Position numbers and translations under genes: made by a program. The notes below the pieces were generated by a model. It saw only the letters and a list, made by a program, of their open reading frames with translations. It was not told where the DNA came from and searched no databases. 64,000 bases of DNA from Candidatus Thiodiazotropha endoloripes (GTDB lineage Bacteria; Pseudomonadota; Gammaproteobacteria; Chromatiales; Chromatiaceae), in contig LVKA01000019.1 of the NCBI GenBank assembly GCA_001709035.1, positions 186,001 through 250,000 of the forward strand. The letters are read 5' to 3'. The first letter of the stretch is position 1, and every line of letters starts with the position of its first letter. Of the stretch, positions 28,049-37,419 are shown piece by piece.

Positions 28049-28540
28049 TTAAGGCACAAGATTCAATGCCTGCCTGATCTCCGCCTCACGTTCGGCGGCT
28101 TGGGATCTAAAGAAACCGGTATGTTCGACAAGAAGCCTGCCATCCATACCGATCAGATAGGAGGCCGGCATGCCCTGAAGGTCGTAGCGTTTGGCCAATA
28201 CCCCTTTCGGGTCAAAGTAAATGGTAAACTCGGCTGGTGTGTTGGTTAAAAACTGCTCCGCTTCTCTGCGTGCCTCATCGAGATTGATTCCAATAATCTC
28301 CAGACCGACGCCGTGATACTTTCGATGCATCTCATTCAACCAGGGAAAAGCTTCACGACAAGGACCACACCAGGAAGCCCAGAAATCGAGCAGTACCACC
28401 CTACCCCGGTATTGCTCGAGATCGAACGCCGATCTCTGCTTGTCTCTCCCCTGCGGTTGTGCCGCGTCTATCTCCGCAACGAAAAAAATCAGCAATGGGA
28501 TCAGGGTGGCGACAATCAGAGAAGACTTGATGTGTCTCAT
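28049..28540 (-). CDS. TlpA/ResA-like thiol-disulfide oxidoreductase
   Basis: A 163-residue exported thioredoxin-like protein starting at ATG 28540; a longer TTG form is less likely. A signal peptide or membrane anchor covers residues 1-26, followed by a TlpA-type domain with the active site WASWCGPC and the conserved cis-proline region (LQGMPASYLI). TlpA/ResA proteins reduce periplasmic disulfides, for example apocytochrome c or copper-site cysteines. It is the first gene of the operon leading into DUF4266, DUF3570 and ApbE. The cysteine pair at the DUF4266 end is a natural candidate substrate (inference). Confidence 0.88.
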   Translation of the reverse strand: MRHIKSSLIVATLIPLLIFFVAEIDAAQPQGRDKQRSAFDLEQYRGRVVLLDFWASWCGPCREAFPWLNEMHRKYHGVGLEIIGINLDEARREAEQFLTNTPAEFTIYFDPKGVLAKRYDLQGMPASYLIGMDGRLLVEHTGFFRSQAAEREAEIRQALNLVP

Positions 28541-28980
28541 ATTTAAAGTCCAGACTGTTGCGGCTTTTAACAATGGATGAGTTCATTGCAGAACGTTAAT
28601 TCTCATTCAGGGTACAAGCGGTATACAAAAGCCTGTTCACCTAAAATCCAATCCATCAGTAAACCGAGTAACGCCTATAAAGGTGCTATTCCAAAGTGAT
28701 CTAGCCAGGTTAAAGTGGTTTTCTACAAATAACAATGCTTCGTCTAGTTTCTTTAAAGAAAACTTAATGAGCATCGCTTAAAAACAATCCCTCCAGGTAA
28801 GCCTCTTAAGAGCAAAAAAATAAAACAATGACCAGCAATTGAGACCGGCTAGTTACCCTGGTTATTATTCTCGTAAATGGTGGTGAATTTTAAAACGCTC
28901 CTATATACTCCGAGACACATTATTCAAGAAAATATAATCACAATCGTTTAATTGTCTCATGTCGATAAAGGAGTATTGTC
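28541..28980. other. AT-rich divergent intergenic region
   Basis: This 440-base gap separates the leftward redox operon from the rightward VPLPA-CTERM gene and must contain both promoters. A TATAAT hexamer at 28933-28938 could serve the rightward gene, though no good -35 precedes it. No coding sequence or RNA gene was recognised. Confidence 0.4.
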
Positions 28981-29679
28981 ATGCTGAAAAGGCTCTCCAT
29001 CCATTTTTTGACACTGGCCAGCATTATCGGACTTGGCCTCTGGTTCACCACCGCATCCGCAGCCATTCTCTCGCCCGGCAGCAACATCACGCTCAACGGC
29101 ACTACACTTGCCACTGATCCGAATCTCGCCGGCACCGTTGTGCATGAAAATCTGATCGGATTCACCTTAACCGACCCCAGTGGCGCCACACTTCTGACCG
29201 GCAACTATCTGGACAGAGTCATCAGATCTAACAATACCGATCGGCTTATTTTTTCTGGGCGTATTCAGGACCTGGCCAACGTAGGCAGTAGCAGTATAGG
29301 AGTACTTGACTGGTCCGTATCCGGTTTCGGTGGTTATCAGACCGATGTTGAATACCGCACGGATGACTTGTTAGGTGATATAGGCCCTGAAACAGCACTC
29401 AGATCAAGTGATGGCGACAACGTGATTTTCGATTTCTTCATAGAGTTGGAACCACCTGAGACGAGTCTACCCTCTTCCATAGCCACGGATGCCACGCTAT
29501 TTGATCTAACCGGCACAGCCTTTCTGTCGCTTGAGAATCTCATTAGCGGTGAAGAGCTGGAAATCGAACTCGATGGTTTAGCCGCCCCCTCCGCCGTTCC
29601 TCTGCCAGCCGCCTTCTGGATGTTCGGCTCGGGACTGATCGGCCTGATCGGATTCCAGAGGCAACGCCGAAAGAGCTAA
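28981..29679 (+). CDS. VPLPA-CTERM sorting-domain protein
   Basis: A 232-residue exported protein. The ATG at 28981 follows AAAGGAGT. A signal peptide spans residues 1-28 (ending SASA). The middle is a beta-rich domain of unknown function containing VDYR/DLLGDIG-type acidic loops. The C-terminus is VPLPAAFWMFGSGLIGLIGF followed by RQRR, a VPLPA-CTERM signal, a PEP-CTERM relative processed by exosortase-type enzymes. Such proteins are made by strains that also export exopolysaccharide. No exosortase is in the window. Confidence 0.85.
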   Translation: MLKRLSIHFLTLASIIGLGLWFTTASAAILSPGSNITLNGTTLATDPNLAGTVVHENLIGFTLTDPSGATLLTGNYLDRVIRSNNTDRLIFSGRIQDLANVGSSSIGVLDWSVSGFGGYQTDVEYRTDDLLGDIGPETALRSSDGDNVIFDFFIELEPPETSLPSSIATDATLFDLTGTAFLSLENLISGEELEIELDGLAAPSAVPLPAAFWMFGSGLIGLIGFQRQRRKS

Positions 29680-29687
29680 TGGACTAA

Positions 29688-29708
29688 AGGCCGCCTGAAA
29701 AGCGGCCT
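29688..29708. terminator. Short hairpin between convergent genes
   Basis: AGGCCGC (29688-29694) pairs with GCGGCCT (29702-29708) around a seven-base loop. On the minus strand it is followed by TTTAG. It may act as a weak shared terminator for the VPLPA-CTERM gene and the adenylate kinase gene; the T-tract is poor. Confidence 0.45.
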
Positions 29709-29718
29709 GATCCGTTAA

Positions 29719-31347
29719 TCACTTTTTCAACTTTTTCTTAAGCGCCTTTTTGGAGGCGCTTCTCTTCTTCCTGGTTACAGCCTTTTTCGCCAGCGATTTT
29801 TTCCCTGTTTGTTTCTTGGCTCTCTTTGCCGCTACCTTTTTCGCCTGGGTGGCCTTGGTCTTTTTCGTTGAGGTCTTTCTCTTGGCTGCCGCTGTTTTTT
29901 TACTTGGCGTCTTCCTGGCTGTTTTTACAACCCGCTTTTTCACTGTTTTCTTTGCAGCAGACTTTTTCTTAACCAGCGTGCTTCTACTACGCCTCTTCGT
30001 TGCCTGAAGCGGTTTTTTCACAACCTTCTTCTTTGATGGCGCGGCTTTTTTGCGGGTTGCAGATGGATTGCTTTTCTTGACGGTCTTTGCAACGGTTCCG
30101 GTTTTTACACTGACCTTTTTCTTTGACGGCGATGTCGGCTTACGCTTCTTGGTAGCAGATTTTTTCACAATCTTTGTGGTTGACCGACTCTTGGTTGCGA
30201 CCTTTTTCCTTGTTTGCGTGGATTTTTTACGGCTTTCTACCGGCTTACCTCTCTTGCGGGATGATTTCTTGGCTGCTTTTACCGTGGCTTTGGCTTTACT
30301 GCTGAGTTTTTTCTTCTTCTTAACCTGAGCTGGCTTTTCAGCTGAGGCTTTTGCACGCTTCACTGCCGGCATGGCGCTTACCTTGGATTTGCGTTTCGGC
30401 TTGCTCGCTTTGGCTTTTTTTGTCTCGCTCGGTTTGGCGCTCTTCTGCGAGGGCTTATTCGAAGCTTTGGGTGCTTTAGCGGTTCGCTTTTTCTGCGCGG
30501 CCTTTTTTGAGGCCTGTTTGGATGGGCGCTTATCAGATTTCAGCGCTTCGGTAGCCCGTTTCTCATCCCTCCCCTGGGCTTTCTCCCCGGGTTCTCCCTG
30601 AGACTCTGTCTCAGCCTGCATCACGACCTGAGAACCTAACGTCTGCCCAGACTGGCCGACCCCACTATCCGCACTGGCTGAAGTTGCAGCGGTGGCACTA
30701 CGGGCATCTTCAATCGCCTGGATCAAGTGCCCGAAAACCGCCTGAAGGCTTCCATTGCCATCCACCCGGACCAACCGGTCGCTTTTTTCATAGTGTGTGA
30801 TGAGTGGCGCGATCAGGTGATCGAAAACATGAATCCGGTTGCTGACGGTCTCCTCATTGTCATCTGAACGCTGGTGCAGTCGGCCACCGCAAATATCACA
30901 GACCCCATCAACCGTGGGTGGATTGCGGTAGACATTATAGAGCTGACCGCAGCTGCGGCAGGTCCGCCTGCCAACCAGGCGCTCCATCAGGTGGTCATTA
31001 TCGATATCGATCAACAGCACCAGATCCAGCGGCTGACCAATCTCCTGCAAAAGCTCATCCAGGGTGAGTGCCTGTAACAGGTTTCTGGGAAATCCGTCGA
31101 GAATGAAGCCATCCGCCATGGCTGGAAGCAGCAGCTGCTCCCGTAACAGCCCAAGAATGATATCTTCCGTTACAACCCGTCCCGCATCCTGCAGCGCCTT
31201 CACCTCCAGGCCCAGCTGGCTCTCTTCAGTGATCGCCTGCTTGAGTAAGTCACCCGTGGTTACGATGGCGAGACCAAGTTTTTCTGCCAACAGAGCGGAC
31301 TGGGTTCTCTTACCGGCCCCAGGCGCCCCGAGTATCACGATACGCAT
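29719..31347 (-). CDS. adk: Adenylate kinase with histone-H1-like Lys/Ala-rich C-terminal tail
   Basis: A 542-residue protein, about 2.5 times the normal adenylate kinase length. Residues 1-216 are a long-type Adk: P-loop GAPGAGKRT (residues 7-15), NMP site TTGDLL, DGFPRN, and a zinc LID with four cysteines (C130, C133, C150, C153). The P-loop has Arg14 where almost all Adks have Gly. An acidic/Ser-rich linker (217-262) leads to about 280 residues made almost only of Lys, Ala, Ser, Thr, Arg and Pro in KKA/TAKK-type runs, like histone H1-like and AlgP proteins. No frame break separates the parts. The tail probably binds nucleic acid or polyanions. Whether this is the only adk of the genome cannot be seen. 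Confidence 0.9.
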   Translation of the reverse strand: MRIVILGAPGAGKRTQSALLAEKLGLAIVTTGDLLKQAITEESQLGLEVKALQDAGRVVTEDIILGLLREQLLLPAMADGFILDGFPRNLLQALTLDELLQEIGQPLDLVLLIDIDNDHLMERLVGRRTCRSCGQLYNVYRNPPTVDGVCDICGGRLHQRSDDNEETVSNRIHVFDHLIAPLITHYEKSDRLVRVDGNGSLQAVFGHLIQAIEDARSATAATSASADSGVGQSGQTLGSQVVMQAETESQGEPGEKAQGRDEKRATEALKSDKRPSKQASKKAAQKKRTAKAPKASNKPSQKSAKPSETKKAKASKPKRKSKVSAMPAVKRAKASAEKPAQVKKKKKLSSKAKATVKAAKKSSRKRGKPVESRKKSTQTRKKVATKSRSTTKIVKKSATKKRKPTSPSKKKVSVKTGTVAKTVKKSNPSATRKKAAPSKKKVVKKPLQATKRRSRSTLVKKKSAAKKTVKKRVVKTARKTPSKKTAAAKRKTSTKKTKATQAKKVAAKRAKKQTGKKSLAKKAVTRKKRSASKKALKKKLKK

Positions 31348-32022
31348 TCCTTACAACTCCCCCTTGGCCAGATCACATTATCGTATAATCCTTTGCTAAA
31401 CAGTACCTTACATAACCTGATCCTATTTGAACCGGGAACGTGGACAATGCCTGATTAGCTGCACTATACATAGAAATTATGGTTGTTAGTTAAACCTTGG
31501 CCCTGGGCACAAAGGACGTCTATCGCATGATACATAGGCTCTACAAATCAAAAAGATGGTCGAATTGCCAAGCTGCGTTCACTGATACCAACTGACTAAC
31601 AATTAAGAAATTCCATGGCTCCATCCAACTTTTGGATTAGCCGAATCTGGTTCGCTTGGTTAAGCTAATCCAAGATTTCCCGTAAAGTCAACGGACTTTA
31701 CCAACCAGACACGAGGATTCTGGCACTCTGGAGCAACAGGAATGACTCAAAAGAGGCGTGACTCGCAGGCAATGGGCAGCCTGCAGCCGTCCCACCGAAC
31801 TGAGCCATTCATGAGCCCCCTATCCTTGGAGATTGAAAGACAGCCCCGGCGCGTGTTGAAGCGTGGAATGCGTGATCCAAACCGGCTGTGGCCCTGCTAC
31901 GAAGCCATTCTGACGGCCCGCGGCACGCCAATAACCAAGGCAGAATCGGGATACCGCGGTCTGGTCAGTATGTACTAAAAGGGTCGATTAGATTATTCTT
32001 CTCTGCCTCAGGAAGTGACTGC
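31348..32022. other. Intergenic region with an inverted repeat
   Basis: A 675-base gap between the leftward adenylate kinase gene and a small rightward gene. It includes an inverted repeat at 31632-31673. A 78-codon ORF at 31742 has no clear ribosome site or family resemblance, so I do not call it. The 5' region of the kinase gene (31350-31420) should carry its promoter. Confidence 0.4.
31632..31673. repeat. Imperfect inverted repeat
   Basis: TTGGATTAGC (31632-31641) is perfectly complementary to GCTAATCCAA (31664-31673); inside lies a smaller CGAA/TTCG pair. It may be a fragment of a miniature element or an operator. It has no T-tract. Confidence 0.5.
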
Positions 32023-32382
32023 ATGCAGAGTAACCTCATGTCTGAAATACCAGACATTACAGATTCTGAGCTCTGGATCATCGAAACCACATTGACCGAG
32101 CGATATGGTTGCAAGGTGGAGACACAGATCGCAGACGCTGAGATCCGTCTGATGCCATCAGACCGGGAGCTGAGCAGCTGCCCGGCCACCTATTGGAATC
32201 AGGAGGGGTGTAACTTCATCATTTTCAAAACCGGCAGCCGAAAATACCGCTGCCAGTTCTTTTACCGTGGGTATCAGCAGTACGGTACCGGGGTGCGCGA
32301 ATACGACGACCTGACAGAATGTGTGGTGTCACTGCTTCAGGCCCAAGCGGATCATTCGGCTCGGGAAAAAGGTGATATCTAA
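32023..32382 (+). CDS. Small protein of unknown function
   Basis: A 119-residue acidic protein starting at ATG 32023, with AGGAAG seven bases upstream. Features: ITDSELWIIETTLTERYG near the start, a central TYWNQEGCNFIIFKTG, and FYRGYQQYGTGVREYDDL towards the end. It has four cysteines, no signal peptide and no membrane segment. I do not recognise the family. It lies 54 bases upstream of the PPi-phosphofructokinase gene and could be cotranscribed with it. Confidence 0.65.
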   Translation: MQSNLMSEIPDITDSELWIIETTLTERYGCKVETQIADAEIRLMPSDRELSSCPATYWNQEGCNFIIFKTGSRKYRCQFFYRGYQQYGTGVREYDDLTECVVSLLQAQADHSAREKGDI

Positions 32383-32436
32383 ACGACCGAATAAATTTAA
32401 AAATATCGCAATATCAATAACATAAGGGGATCATCA

Positions 32437-33693
32437 ATGACAGCAAAAAATGCATTCTATGCTCAATCAGGAGGCGTTACCGCAGTAATCAACGCTTCCG
32501 CCAGCGGTGTGATAGAAACAGCTCGTAAACATCCTGACCAGATTGCTAATGTCTACGCCGGCCGCAACGGCATCATCGGCGCACTCACCGAAGATCTGAT
32601 CGATACCAGCCAGGAGTCTGCAGAAGATATCGCGGCACTCAAGCACACCCCCTCCGGCGGTTTCGGCTCCTGCCGTTTCAAACTAAAGAGTCTGGAAGAC
32701 AACAAGCGCGAATATGAGCGTCTGATCGAAATCTTCAAAGCCCACAACATTGGCTACTTCTTCTACAACGGCGGCGGCGACTCTGCCGATACCTGCTACA
32801 AGGTATCCCAACTCTCTGAAAAAATGGGCTTTCCTGTACAGGCCATCCATGTCCCGAAAACCGTCGACAACGATCTGCCGATCACCGACAACTGCCCAGG
32901 CTTCGGATCTGTAGCCAAATACATCGCCGTCTCCACGCTGGAGGCCTCCTACGATGTTCGCTCCATGGCAGCCACCTCCACCAAGATCTTCGTTATCGAG
33001 GTGATGGGTCGCCATGCGGGCTGGATTGCCGCCGCAGGTGGATTGGTCGAAGACCAGGGTATCCCGGTTGTGATACTGTTTCCTGAAATCGAATTCGATC
33101 AGGAGAAGTTCCTTGCCAATGTGGATGCTAAGGTTAAGGAGTTCGGATACTGCACCATCGTGGTATCCGAGGGCTGCCACTGGCCCGACGGCAAGTTCCT
33201 CGCCGAACAGGGTACCCGGGACGCCTTCGGCCATGCCCAGTTGGGCGGCGCCGCACCCGTTGTCGCCAATATGATCAAAGATGCCCTGGGACACAAATTC
33301 CACTGGGCGGTTGCCGACTACCTGCAACGGGCTGCCCGCCATCTCGCTTCCGAATCTGACGTGGAACAGGCCTATGCCCTGGGACAGGCGGCTGTGGAGA
33401 AGGCTCTGCAGGGTAAAAACTCCATCATGCCCACCGTGGTTCGAGAATCCTCCAACCCATATAAGTGGTCCATCGGTGAAGCACCGCTCAGTGAAGTCGC
33501 CAATGTGGAAAAAATGATGCCGATGGAGTTCATCACTGAGGATGGCTTCGGTATCACAGAGGCTTGTAAAGAGTATCTCTACCCATTGATTAAAGGGGAG
33601 GCCTACCCCCCATACCTGGATAACGGCATGCCTGATTATGTCACCATGAAAGGGGTAGCCGTACCAAAAAAACTCGACGTTTTCGAACTATAG
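32437..33693 (+). CDS. pfp: Pyrophosphate-dependent 6-phosphofructokinase
   Basis: A 418-residue phosphofructokinase with AAGGGG ahead of the ATG. Two positions that set phosphoryl-donor choice point to PPi: YNGGGDS (residues 110-116) has Asp115 where ATP enzymes have Gly104, and PKTVDND (140-146) has Lys141 where ATP enzymes have Gly124. Asp144 in the same motif is the catalytic base. The enzyme reversibly interconverts fructose-6-phosphate and fructose-1,6-bisphosphate with PPi/Pi and, in related autotrophs, can also act on sedoheptulose bisphosphate in the Calvin cycle. It has its own terminator and precedes hppA by 153 bases. Confidence 0.93.
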   Translation: MTAKNAFYAQSGGVTAVINASASGVIETARKHPDQIANVYAGRNGIIGALTEDLIDTSQESAEDIAALKHTPSGGFGSCRFKLKSLEDNKREYERLIEIFKAHNIGYFFYNGGGDSADTCYKVSQLSEKMGFPVQAIHVPKTVDNDLPITDNCPGFGSVAKYIAVSTLEASYDVRSMAATSTKIFVIEVMGRHAGWIAAAGGLVEDQGIPVVILFPEIEFDQEKFLANVDAKVKEFGYCTIVVSEGCHWPDGKFLAEQGTRDAFGHAQLGGAAPVVANMIKDALGHKFHWAVADYLQRAARHLASESDVEQAYALGQAAVEKALQGKNSIMPTVVRESSNPYKWSIGEAPLSEVANVEKMMPMEFITEDGFGITEACKEYLYPLIKGEAYPPYLDNGMPDYVTMKGVAVPKKLDVFEL

Positions 33694-33706
33694 ATAACGA
33701 CAAACA

Positions 33707-33728
33707 GGGGCTGCTTCAGCCCCTTTTT
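33707..33728 (+). terminator. Rho-independent terminator after PPi-phosphofructokinase
   Basis: GGGGCTG (33707-33713), a three-base loop and CAGCCCC (33717-33723), followed by TTTTT. It lies 14 bases after the stop codon. Confidence 0.85.
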
Positions 33729-33846
33729 CATGCTCAGCAACCGGAAACGATTGTCCCGGAGATTCAATCGTAGTGGAGGCCGGTCAATGCGGGGCAAACG
33801 AAATGCATCAAGTTTTATTTTTTAATATCTCAGGAGGATCTACAAA

Positions 33847-35895
33847 GTGAATACAGAACTGATCTTTGCCCTAGCCTGTGCGGTAGCCGCACTGGCTTAC
33901 GGCTTCATATCCGTTAAATGGATTCTCGCGCAGCCGGAAGGCAACGAAAGAATGCGTGAGATTGCCGGCGCTGTACAGGAAGGCGCTCAAGCCTATTTGA
34001 ACCGCCAATACACGGCGATCGGCTTTGTCGGTATCGTGGTTTTGGTGGTGATCTACTTCGGCCTCGATAGTGCCACCGCCATTGGATTTGCGATTGGCGC
34101 CATCTTCTCAGGTCTGGCGGGCTATATCGGCATGAACATCTCGGTTCGCTCCAACCTGCGTACCGCTGAAGCGGCCCACAACGGTATCAATGCCGCACTC
34201 CAGGTCGCCTTCCGTGGCGGCGCCATCACCGGTATGCTGGTGGTTGGTCTGGCGCTGCTGGGTGTTGCCGGATACTACTATATCCTGAACATGATGGGTG
34301 TCTCCGACAGCCAGGCGCTGCATGCCCTGGTCGGCCTCGCCTTCGGCGGCTCACTGATCTCCATTTTCGCCCGATTGGGTGGCGGCATCTTCACCAAGGG
34401 TGCGGATGTAGGCGCCGACATCGTCGGTAAGGTTGAGGCCGGTATCCCGGAGGATGATCCACGCAACCCAGCCGTTATCGCCGACAACGTGGGTGACAAC
34501 GTGGGTGACTGTGCCGGTATGGCTGCGGATCTGTTCGAGACCTATGCGGTAACCGTGGTTGCCACCATGCTGCTTGGCAGTCTGCTGGTCACCGGCGTCG
34601 GCAATGAGGCCGTCATCTATCCGCTGGTGCTGGGTGGTGTCTCCATCATCGCCTCTGTCATCGGCACCTACTTCGTCCGAGCCAAGGACAGCGATACCAA
34701 CGTGATGCCCGCCCTATACAAGGGGCTGATTGTCGCGGGGGTACTAGCCGCCGTCGCCTTCTACTACGTCACAGACTACATGATGGGCAATGTGGTGCTG
34801 ACCACCGGTGATAGCACGGTATCCGATCCGGTCATGGCGCTGTTCGGCTCGGCCATGATCGGCCTGGTTTTGACCGCTGCCATGGTAGTCATCACCGAGT
34901 ACTACACCTCCACGGAGTACACTCCGGTGCGCTACATCGCGGAAGCCTCCACCACCGGTGACGGCACCAATGTCATCGCCGGCCTGGGTATTTCGATGAA
35001 ATCCACCGCCGCCCCGGTGCTGGTGATCTGCGCGGCCATCTGGGGCGCCTATGATATGGCTGGCCTCTACGGTATCGCTGTGGCAGCCACCTCAATGCTC
35101 TCCATGACCGGCATCATCGTCGCCCTCGATGCCTACGGTCCGATTACCGACAACGCCGGTGGCATCGCTGAGATGGCCGAGCTGGACGAGAAGATCCGTA
35201 ACATCACCGATCCGCTGGATGCGGTTGGCAATACCACCAAAGCGGTCACCAAGGGCTATGCCATTGGCTCCGCCGGTCTGGCTGCTCTGGTGCTGTTTGC
35301 CGACTACACCCACAGCCTGGAGACCCACACCGGTACTGCGATCAGCTTCGACCTCTCCAATCATATGGTCCTGATCGGCCTGTTGATTGGCGGACTGGTA
35401 CCCTTCCTGTTCGGCGCCATGGCGATGGAGGCCGTAGGGCGTGCGGCAGGTGGTATCGTCAACGAGGTACGTCGTCAGTTTCGTGAGAAACCGGGCATCA
35501 TGGACCACAGCGAGAAACCGGAATATGGCAATGCTGTGGACATGCTGACCAAAGCAGCGATCAAGGAGATGATCATCCCTTCACTGCTGCCGATTGCCGT
35601 ACCACTGCTGGTTGGTCTGCTCCTCGGTGCGCAAGCCCTGGGTGGCCTGCTGATCGGCACCATTGTCACCGGCCTGTTCGTGGCCATCTCAATGACTGCT
35701 GGTGGCGGAGCCTGGGACAATGCGAAAAAGTACATCGAAGATGGTAATTTCGGTGGTAAAGGGTCTGATGCCCATAAGGCGGCCGTTACCGGCGATACCG
35801 TCGGCGACCCCTACAAAGATACCGCCGGTCCTGCGATCAATCCGTTGATCAAGATCATCAACATTGTCGCCCTGTTGATTGTGCCGCTTCTTTAG
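33847..35895 (+). CDS. hppA: K+-independent membrane H+-translocating pyrophosphatase
   Basis: A 682-residue integral membrane pump with about 16 helices, starting at GTG 33847 behind AGGAGGA. The catalytic acidic cluster [19 protein letters not shown] and the second PPi site [19 protein letters not shown] are intact. The [10 protein letters not shown] block carries Lys465 and Thr468, the residues that mark K+-independent H+-PPases (K+-dependent forms have Ala and Gly). It couples PPi hydrolysis to proton export, or makes PPi from the proton gradient. Next to the PPi-phosphofructokinase this indicates a PPi-conserving central metabolism. Confidence 0.97.
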   Translation: MNTELIFALACAVAALAYGFISVKWILAQPEGNERMREIAGAVQEGAQAYLNRQYTAIGFVGIVVLVVIYFGLDSATAIGFAIGAIFSGLAGYIGMNISVRSNLRTAEAAHNGINAALQVAFRGGAITGMLVVGLALLGVAGYYYILNMMGVSDSQALHALVGLAFGGSLISIFARLGGGIFTKGADVGADIVGKVEAGIPEDDPRNPAVIADNVGDNVGDCAGMAADLFETYAVTVVATMLLGSLLVTGVGNEAVIYPLVLGGVSIIASVIGTYFVRAKDSDTNVMPALYKGLIVAGVLAAVAFYYVTDYMMGNVVLTTGDSTVSDPVMALFGSAMIGLVLTAAMVVITEYYTSTEYTPVRYIAEASTTGDGTNVIAGLGISMKSTAAPVLVICAAIWGAYDMAGLYGIAVAATSMLSMTGIIVALDAYGPITDNAGGIAEMAELDEKIRNITDPLDAVGNTTKAVTKGYAIGSAGLAALVLFADYTHSLETHTGTAISFDLSNHMVLIGLLIGGLVPFLFGAMAMEAVGRAAGGIVNEVRRQFREKPGIMDHSEKPEYGNAVDMLTKAAIKEMIIPSLLPIAVPLLVGLLLGAQALGGLLIGTIVTGLFVAISMTAGGGAWDNAKKYIEDGNFGGKGSDAHKAAVTGDTVGDPYKDTAGPAINPLIKIINIVALLIVPLL

Positions 35896-35919
35896 CAGAG
35901 CACTGCAACAAACCTTCAA

Positions 35920-35943
35920 GGGGAGCCTCGGCTCCCCTTTTTT
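35920..35943 (+). terminator. Rho-independent terminator after hppA
   Basis: GGGGAGC (35920-35926), loop CTCG, GCTCCCC (35931-35937), then six T. It lies 25 bases after the hppA stop. Confidence 0.9.
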
Positions 35944-36291
35944 ACAGCCCAAGACCATTATGTAATTATGGTTATACCTCAAAGCCTTTAAGCAGACTGC
36001 TTTGCCTTATACATTCCGCAGCCATCTCATTGAAAATTCAAGACTTACCGATGCCTGTCAAGAAATTCTGACTATCCCTTGCCAGACGCTTAACCATCGC
36101 AAGCACGGCATACCAACCAACCAGTCACCCTGGTCAGGATAATCTATTCGGCAGTCTGACCCTCGGGTCGTGCCAACTGCCAGGCTTATACTGGACACCT
36201 GCTCTGGTAATCCGTACCCTTCACATCTCACACACCACCGGCCCACTGGCTGGATTCGATCACTGCTGTATTTCACTGCAAGGTAAGACAA
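35944..36291. other. Intergenic region upstream of ppa
   Basis: About 350 bases between the hppA terminator and the ppa start. No gene, RNA structure or clear promoter was recognised; it presumably holds the ppa promoter. Confidence 0.4.
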
Positions 36292-36840
36292 ATGAACCTA
36301 GACCGTGTCTCTTCAGGAAAGAGTATTCCTGACGAAATCAACGTCATTATTGAAATCCCCTCAAACGCCGACCCTGTCAAATATGAAGTGGACAAGGAGA
36401 CCGGTGCGATGTTCGTCGACCGCATCCTGCGCACCGCCATGCACTACCCGGCCAACTACGGTTACATTCCCCATACCTTGTCAGATGACGGCGATCCCTG
36501 TGATGTGATGGTCCCTACGGCATTTCCACTGATACCCGGTTCCGTGATCCGCTGTCGCCCTGTCGCGGTATTGAAAATGACTGACGAATCAGGGGATGAC
36601 GCCAAAGTGGTCGCGGTACCCGTGGACGATGTCTCAAGCCGCTGGACTCACGTAAAATCCTACCAGGATATGCCGGAAGAGCTGATGGAGCGGATTGCCC
36701 ATTTCTTTGAACACTACAAGGACCTCGATGAGGGCAAATGGGTTCGTGTATCCGGCTGGGAAGGCGCTGAAGCGGCGAAGGAAGAGGTCAGCAACTCGGT
36801 CAAGATGTTCCAGGATGCACCGGAAAAACCACACTTTTAA
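36292..36840 (+). CDS. ppa: Soluble inorganic pyrophosphatase, family I
   Basis: A 182-residue cytoplasmic enzyme hydrolysing PPi to phosphate. The metal-binding signature is [10 protein letters not shown], with [20 protein letters not shown] and YPANYGYIP upstream. It seems at odds with the PPi-saving pair upstream, so its activity is probably controlled or reserved for some conditions (inference). It lies 39 bases before a phosphoesterase gene and may be the first gene of a three-gene operon with moaC. Confidence 0.95.
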   Translation: MNLDRVSSGKSIPDEINVIIEIPSNADPVKYEVDKETGAMFVDRILRTAMHYPANYGYIPHTLSDDGDPCDVMVPTAFPLIPGSVIRCRPVAVLKMTDESGDDAKVVAVPVDDVSSRWTHVKSYQDMPEELMERIAHFFEHYKDLDEGKWVRVSGWEGAEAAKEEVSNSVKMFQDAPEKPHF

Positions 36841-36879
36841 ATCGGTCATGGTGCCAAGCTTTCTACCCCGGAGTGAAGT

Positions 36880-37419
36880 ATGAAGGTCTGTATCGTTTCT
36901 GACAGTCATGACCATATTCCGCTGCTGGATGCGGCAGTGGAGTCGGCCAAGGCCGATGGCGCTGAGGCAGTACTTCACTGTGGTGACGTCGTTGCCCCGA
37001 GCACCCTCCACTGCCTGCAGAAATACGGCCTGCCAGTACATGTGATTCACGGCAACAACAGCGGTGATCTCTATACCCTGGCGCGGTTGGCCAATAATGA
37101 TGACAGCCATATCCACTACCACGGCATGGATGCCGGGGTGGAGCTGGCCGGCAGGAAGATCTTCCTGGTCCACTATCCCCACTACGCAAAGGCCATGGCG
37201 GCTACCGGTGACTGGGATCTGGTCTGTTGCGGACACAGCCATAAGCTGAGTTTCGAAACAGTCACCAATATCACAGGCGGCATCACGCATCTGGTCAACC
37301 CCGGAACGATCGGCGGTGTGGGAAAATCACCGGCCACCTTTGTCATGGCAAATCTGCAGGAGATGACCTTCGAGGCCCGGGAGGTTTCCAAACAGATTGA
37401 GTTGGAGGGGGGTTACTGA
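36880..37419 (+). CDS. YfcE/MJ0936-type metallophosphoesterase
   Basis: A 179-residue calcineurin-like phosphoesterase of the small YfcE/MJ0936 class. Metal ligands are seen in VSDSHDH, HCGDVV, HGNNSGD and CCGHSHK. Family members hydrolyse phosphodiesters in vitro; the natural substrate is unknown. The start is set by GGAGTGA upstream, and the stop overlaps the moaC start by one base (TGATG). Confidence 0.85.
   Translation: MKVCIVSDSHDHIPLLDAAVESAKADGAEAVLHCGDVVAPSTLHCLQKYGLPVHVIHGNNSGDLYTLARLANNDDSHIHYHGMDAGVELAGRKIFLVHYPHYAKAMAATGDWDLVCCGHSHKLSFETVTNITGGITHLVNPGTIGGVGKSPATFVMANLQEMTFEAREVSKQIELEGGY

Noticed and set aside
29750-30601. Plus-strand hydrophobic ORFs antisense to the adenylate kinase tail
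   Set aside because: They are mirror products of lysine codons (AAA/AAG read as TTT/CTT), giving artificial Phe/Leu-rich proteins.
31742-31978. 78-codon plus-strand ORF
   Set aside because: No proper ribosome site, no family-like pattern, and it overlaps the upstream part of the next gene's region; it may be chance.
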